From: Clostridia bacterium | GTDB taxonomy: Bacteria > Bacillota_A > Clostridia > Christensenellales > Aristaeellaceae | DNA length: 16,594 bases | Direction of reading: 5' to 3' | Assembly: GCA_017938645.1 (NCBI GenBank) | Contig: JAGBBE010000194.1 | Coordinates: forward strand, 1 to 16,594 | In this document: one piece after another, positions 13,737 through 16,594 of the stretch | Position numbering within the stretch: the first letter of the stretch is position 1 | How the letters are laid out: each line of letters opens with the position of its first letter | Notes under the pieces: generated by a model | What the model saw: only the letters and a program-made list of their open reading frames with translations | Databases searched by the model: none | Told to the model about the DNA's origin: nothing | Position numbers and translations under genes: made by a program

Positions 13737-13796
13737 GAGTTTCAATTTTCCATCCTGTTCTTTTGATTTTCTATCCACCCTGAGGAGGCCGAAAAG

Positions 13797-14585
13797 ATGT
13801 ATTCCCTTCCGGTGATTCACTCAGCGGGCACCTTTGACAGCAGCAACAAATTCCGCTCCGTCACCCAAACGCCCGAAAGAGTGGTAACGGAATACGAGCT
13901 GGAGCTGTATCATCAGGAAGGCGGTGTCAGCATTCTCAACGGAAATGAGTACCCCATTCGCCGCGGCCTGCTCCTGATCGCATGCCCCGGCGACCGGCGC
14001 AGCACCACGCTTCCTTTCCGTAATCATTTTATCCGTCTGGTCAATGCAGACGAGTCGTTTGCATCACTGTTCCGGGCCGTATCCGGCGCAGTGCTTCTGG
14101 AGGATGATGAAGCCTGCCGCACGGTGTTTGAGCATGTCAGCGCGTGGTTTCTATCCGACGATCCTTATTACCGTGCGGCTGCCGCTGCAGAAATTTTCCA
14201 GCTGCTGCGCATTATCCGCAGCCAGAGCAAGCAGCGCATGCATCTCGAACGCCGTGAGGACGACGTGGTTCAGCAGGCGCAGGAGTACATCGACAAGCAC
14301 TATCACGAGGCATTCGGCGTGGAAGAGTTGGCCCGCGTATGTCATGTGAGCGCCCCCTATCTGCACCGCCTGTTCGTCAGTCATCTGGGTACCACACCGC
14401 ACACGGTGCTCATCCGCCGCAGGCTGATTGCCGCCAAGGTGATGCTCATCAACGAGCCGGATTCCATTGCAGATGTGGCATGGAAATGCGGCTTCCAGTC
14501 CGCAAGCTATTTCTCGGACTGTTTCCGCAGGCACGAGGGCATGTCGCCCAGAAAATTCCGCAAGGAAACAGGGTATCAATTGTAA
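13797..14585 (+). CDS. AraC-family transcriptional regulator
   Basis: A 262-residue regulator. The N-terminal part (to about residue 85) looks like a cupin sugar-sensing domain (ELELYHQEGGVSILNGNEYPIRRGLLLIACPGD). A helical linker follows, then the AraC double helix-turn-helix at about 160-258. The first HTH (174-195) reads VEELARVCHVSAPYLHRLF. The second (223-246) contains SIADVAWKCGFQSASYFSDCF with the typical GFQSASYF and the end motif GMSPRKFRKE. The ATG at 13797 has GAGGAGG eight bases upstream. It is divergent from the glycoside hydrolase across a symmetric promoter pair. Activation of the hydrolase in response to a sugar is the likely role, and autoregulation is suggested by the shared promoter. 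Confidence 0.94.
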   Translation: MYSLPVIHSAGTFDSSNKFRSVTQTPERVVTEYELELYHQEGGVSILNGNEYPIRRGLLLIACPGDRRSTTLPFRNHFIRLVNADESFASLFRAVSGAVLLEDDEACRTVFEHVSAWFLSDDPYYRAAAAAEIFQLLRIIRSQSKQRMHLERREDDVVQQAQEYIDKHYHEAFGVEELARVCHVSAPYLHRLFVSHLGTTPHTVLIRRRLIAAKVMLINEPDSIADVAWKCGFQSASYFSDCFRRHEGMSPRKFRKETGYQL

Positions 14586-14586
14586 T

Positions 14587-14628
14587 ACAGCAAAAGACCG
14601 CTGCACACACACAGCGGTCTTTTGCTGT
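14587..14628. terminator. Bidirectional terminator between araC-family gene and SH3 gene
   Basis: A perfect 17-base-pair stem (14587-14603 with 14612-14628) has an eight-base CACACACA loop. The arms carry AAAAGACCGCTG and CAGCGGTCTTTT, so each strand has a T-run at the 3' side of the hairpin. It starts one base after the AraC-gene stop codon and abuts the stop of the convergent SH3 gene, serving both. Confidence 0.88.
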
Positions 14629-16158
14629 TCAGCCATTCCCCTCAAACCAGTCTGCCTGCAGCACATAGCCGCTGGTCATCTGTTCAGGAATCCAGACATG
14701 ATACCATTCCTCGCCCACAATGCCCAGCACCAGAAGCCCCTGATGGAGTTCCAGAATGTTATCAACAGGCCGCTGTGCGTCGGGCGACGCATAGAGGTAA
14801 TGATCCCTCTGACTTTCCAGCGGCATACGGTTGGGAAATGCCGCTTCGACCGAACGTCCACGGTCGCCAAAGGCGAGATATTTTTTCATCATCCAGCCTT
14901 CCACGCCATAGATATTCACCCGAACCCAGTCTTTCTTTTGCTCAAGCACACGCACAGGCGTGCCGTTGTAATACTTGCCAAGGGATTTGGCGTCCTTGTC
15001 CGCCTTCGTGCGCAGATGCAGACGATCTTCCGGATTGGGATTGTTCACAATGGCCCAGCGGGACGAATCCAGCCCAGCCACCGCTTCCTCAAAGGTATGA
15101 GGCAGGCTCTGCCAGTCCATCATCGTGATATCCGCCCACGGATGGTCTCCGTAAACGTTGCCGTATCCAACGGGCACATCGCAGCATACCCAGTTTTTGC
15201 CGAGCTGGAACATGGTCTCACTGGAGCCGTCATAGGAGGCGTGGTTGTAGATGTAGGTCACGCCGAAGGTATTCTCATCCACCGGCGCAACATTCACCAG
15301 CAGATCGCCCAGCACCAGCGAAGAGGAAAAGTTCTCAAGCCCGTAACGCGTATCCGCAGGCAGCGGCGTACTCATGCTGCTCCTCCAGCCGGTCTTTTCA
15401 TCAAAACGTGTGGCGGCAATCAGCAGTTCACCGCGAGGATTTTTCAGAAAAAACTCCAGATGCGTCCGTTTGGCGCATCCGCCCAGAAAGGTATATTCCG
15501 GAAACAGCTCCTCAGCCGCTTTCATCGCCGCTTCTTCCGAAAGCCAGCTGTGGGTATAGTTGATATTCGCCTTCGGGAAGGCCGACTCATCAAAAACGCT
15601 CAGCTCCATCCGATCATTCAGCCATGCTGCAGGGACGGGCTCATAATCGTTCATCGACAGGATATTGTCATTTTCGTCACACAGATAGGTGCTGTACACA
15701 AGCCTGCCATCTTCATATCCCAGTGCGTGTTCACCGACGTTGCCGTTTGGATAAGTCTCATAGTCCTGCATCCCCACGACCCGCCATAAACCGTTTTTCC
15801 GCGCGGCATAAAAGGTGGATGATGCATTCACGCCATGATAGCTCCAAAACAGTGTCTCATCCGTATCCAGCAAAAGGCTGCTCACTGACGCATCCTGACG
15901 CAGCGCAGCAGGATTGGATACGACCAGTTTCCATTCACCGTCCTGTTTTTCCGCCAGACACAGCACCTGCGTTCCTTTGTCGGAAATCACAGCAGCCGCC
16001 GTAGGATCACATCGTTCCGATTTGAGCAGCGTATGCTCCGGATATGCTTGTTTGAGCAACTCCAGCATCTCCTGCGGAAGCGTCTCTTCGGCGCAAGCAC
16101 CTGCAATAACCAAAAGCAGCACCAGGATTATCATCAAAAAATTCTTCAGCCGGATCAT
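14629..16158 (-). CDS. Secreted protein with C-terminal SH3-like domains
   Basis: A 509-residue exported protein whose function I do not recognise. It starts with a signal peptide (MIRLKNFLMIILVLLLVIAG, likely cut after ACA); the Cys there is not in a good lipobox. Residues about 30-360 hold a poorly conserved region with repeated YTFLGG- and LLIAATRF-like strands, perhaps beta-propeller-like. Residues 369-428 look like a bacterial SH3 domain (RLHLRTKADKDAKSLGKYYNG, WVRVNIYGVEGWMMKKYL). A second, weaker SH3-like unit follows to the end (LYASPDAQRPVD, EEWYHVWIPEQMTSGYVLQADW). Such domains often bind cell wall. The ATG at 16158 has GGAGG nine bases upstream; the frame runs back to 16284 but that part overlaps the tRNA terminator. 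No nearby gene explains its role. Confidence 0.82.
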   Translation of the reverse strand: MIRLKNFLMIILVLLLVIAGACAEETLPQEMLELLKQAYPEHTLLKSERCDPTAAAVISDKGTQVLCLAEKQDGEWKLVVSNPAALRQDASVSSLLLDTDETLFWSYHGVNASSTFYAARKNGLWRVVGMQDYETYPNGNVGEHALGYEDGRLVYSTYLCDENDNILSMNDYEPVPAAWLNDRMELSVFDESAFPKANINYTHSWLSEEAAMKAAEELFPEYTFLGGCAKRTHLEFFLKNPRGELLIAATRFDEKTGWRSSMSTPLPADTRYGLENFSSSLVLGDLLVNVAPVDENTFGVTYIYNHASYDGSSETMFQLGKNWVCCDVPVGYGNVYGDHPWADITMMDWQSLPHTFEEAVAGLDSSRWAIVNNPNPEDRLHLRTKADKDAKSLGKYYNGTPVRVLEQKKDWVRVNIYGVEGWMMKKYLAFGDRGRSVEAAFPNRMPLESQRDHYLYASPDAQRPVDNILELHQGLLVLGIVGEEWYHVWIPEQMTSGYVLQADWFEGNG

Positions 16159-16248
16159 CCTGCAAAACCTCCACATATCAGTCCTCTGTAAAGATACAGA
16201 CGAAAGAATCCAGCATTTCCATCCATTTTTCTTCCATTTTTTCATACA

Positions 16249-16277
16249 CAAAAAATCCGCTGTTGTTACAGCGGATT
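16249..16277 (-). terminator. Intrinsic terminator of the tRNA array
   Basis: On the minus strand a perfect 10-base-pair stem (16277-16268 with 16263-16254, arms AATCCGCTGT and ACAGCGGATT) around a four-base loop is followed by a run of T (the A run at 16250-16255). It lies about 30 bases after the CCA end of tRNA-Cys and closes the array before the SH3 gene. Confidence 0.88.
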
Positions 16278-16305
16278 CTTGCATCGGCCATCACTGGCGA
16301 TAAGG

Positions 16306-16380
16306 TGGAGGTGCCACCCGGATTCGAACCGGGGAATACAGGTTTTGCAGACCAGCGCCTTACCACTTGGCTATGGCACC
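16306..16380 (-). tRNA. tRNA-Cys (GCA)
   Basis: A 75-base cloverleaf on the minus strand. The acceptor is GGTGCCA with TGGCACC, the discriminator is T, and the CCA end is encoded. The anticodon loop is CTGCAAA, giving GCA for cysteine. The T-arm is CCCGGTTCGAATCCGGG. The anticodon stem contains one apparent U-U mismatch at the second pair (CTGGT against ACCTG). It is the last tRNA of the array. Confidence 0.95.
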
Positions 16381-16385
16381 GTGTG

Positions 16386-16460
16386 TGGAGCGGTAGACGA
16401 GATTCGAACTCGCGACATCCACCTTGGCAAGGTGGCACTCTACCACTGAGCTACTACCGC
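16386..16460 (-). tRNA. tRNA-Gly (GCC)
   Basis: A 75-base cloverleaf on the minus strand. The acceptor is GCGGTAG with CTACCGC, the discriminator is T, and CCA is encoded. The anticodon stem CCACC/GGTGG holds loop TTGCCAA, giving GCC for glycine. The T-arm carries GTTCGAATC. It lies five bases upstream of tRNA-Cys. Confidence 0.96.
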
Positions 16461-16465
16461 ACACG

Positions 16466-16541
16466 TGGTGCCTTGGGGCGGAATCGAACCACCGACACTG
16501 TGATTTTCAGTCACATGCTCTACCGACAGAGCTACCAAGGC
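16466..16541 (-). tRNA. tRNA-Phe (GAA)
   Basis: A 76-base cloverleaf on the minus strand. The acceptor is GCCTTGG with CCAAGGC, the discriminator is A, and CCA is encoded. The anticodon stem TGTGA/TCACA holds loop CTGAAAA, giving GAA for phenylalanine. The D-arm has AGCTCTGTCGGTAGAGC. It lies five bases upstream of tRNA-Gly. Confidence 0.96.
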
Positions 16542-16545
16542 ATAT

Positions 16546-16594
16546 TGGCGACCCGGAAGGGGCTCGAACCCTCGACCTCTAGCGTGACAGGCTA
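16546..16594 (-). tRNA. tRNA-Asp (GTC), 3' part, cut by the window edge
   Basis: The 3' 49 bases of a tRNA on the minus strand, ending with CCGGGTC, discriminator G and encoded CCA. The anticodon loop CTGTCAC between TAGC and GCTAG gives GTC for aspartate, and the G discriminator fits tRNA-Asp. The 5' acceptor strand and D-arm lie beyond the right edge. Confidence 0.9.

Noticed and set aside
14467..15789. A 440-codon open frame on the plus strand
   Set aside because: It overlaps the AraC-family gene end, the bidirectional terminator and the antisense of the SH3 gene. The long open frame reflects GC-rich codon use of the real gene.
1..16594. CRISPR array, riboswitch, phage or insertion sequence
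   Set aside because: I saw no regularly spaced direct repeats, no known riboswitch core, and no transposase, integrase or phage protein among the credible genes.

Overview
The window looks like chromosomal DNA of an endospore-forming member of the Bacillota, most likely class Clostridia. The evidence is a complete spoIIIA operon (AA to AH), a HrcA/CIRCE-controlled heat-shock operon, an EF-P with the Bacillus-type modification lysine at position 32, strong AGGAGG ribosome binding sites and sigma-A-like promoters. The DNA looks moderately GC-rich. I do not assign a genus.

Layout, left to right. (1) Bases 1-3495, minus strand: hemW, then hrcA-grpE-dnaK, with dnaK cut by the left edge. A consensus promoter and a perfect CIRCE operator precede hrcA. 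(2) Bases 3550-3921, plus strand: a small DUF1622-type membrane protein. Its promoter is interlocked with that of hemW, and its 3' end overlaps spoIIIAH. (3) Bases 3915-9137, minus strand: a tight operon of an L,D-transpeptidase followed by spoIIIAA-AB-AC-AD-AE-AF-AG-AH, with a very good sigma-E-type promoter upstream of the transpeptidase. (4) Bases 9154-9648: a UPF0178 (YaiI/YqxD) gene on the minus strand with its terminator. (5) Bases 9717-11964, plus strand: an M24 Xaa-Pro peptidase, efp, and an acidic Cys-rich zinc-ribbon protein, closed by a terminator. (6) Bases 11965-12208: no gene, but six consecutive hairpins. (7) Bases 12209-14585: a clan GH-A glycoside hydrolase and an AraC-family regulator, divergently transcribed from a dyad-symmetric promoter pair. 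(8) Bases 14629-16158, minus strand: a secreted protein with SH3-like C-terminal domains. (9) Bases 16249-16594, minus strand: a tRNA array read Asp (cut by the right edge), Phe, Gly, Cys, ending in a terminator.

How the genes work together. HrcA represses its own chaperone operon through CIRCE. The spoIIIA products form the mother-cell half of the SpoIIIA-SpoIIQ channel, and the leading transpeptidase suggests peptidoglycan remodelling made under the same sigma-E control. The peptidase and efp lie near spoIIIA as in Bacillus subtilis, but here they point away from it. The hydrolase and AraC pair looks like a small self-contained sugar-use module.

The most notable non-coding features are the six-hairpin island, the symmetric hydrolase/araC promoter, the plus-strand terminator palindrome inside spoIIIAH, and the transpeptidase at the head of spoIIIA. 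I see no CRISPR array, insertion sequence, phage gene or riboswitch.
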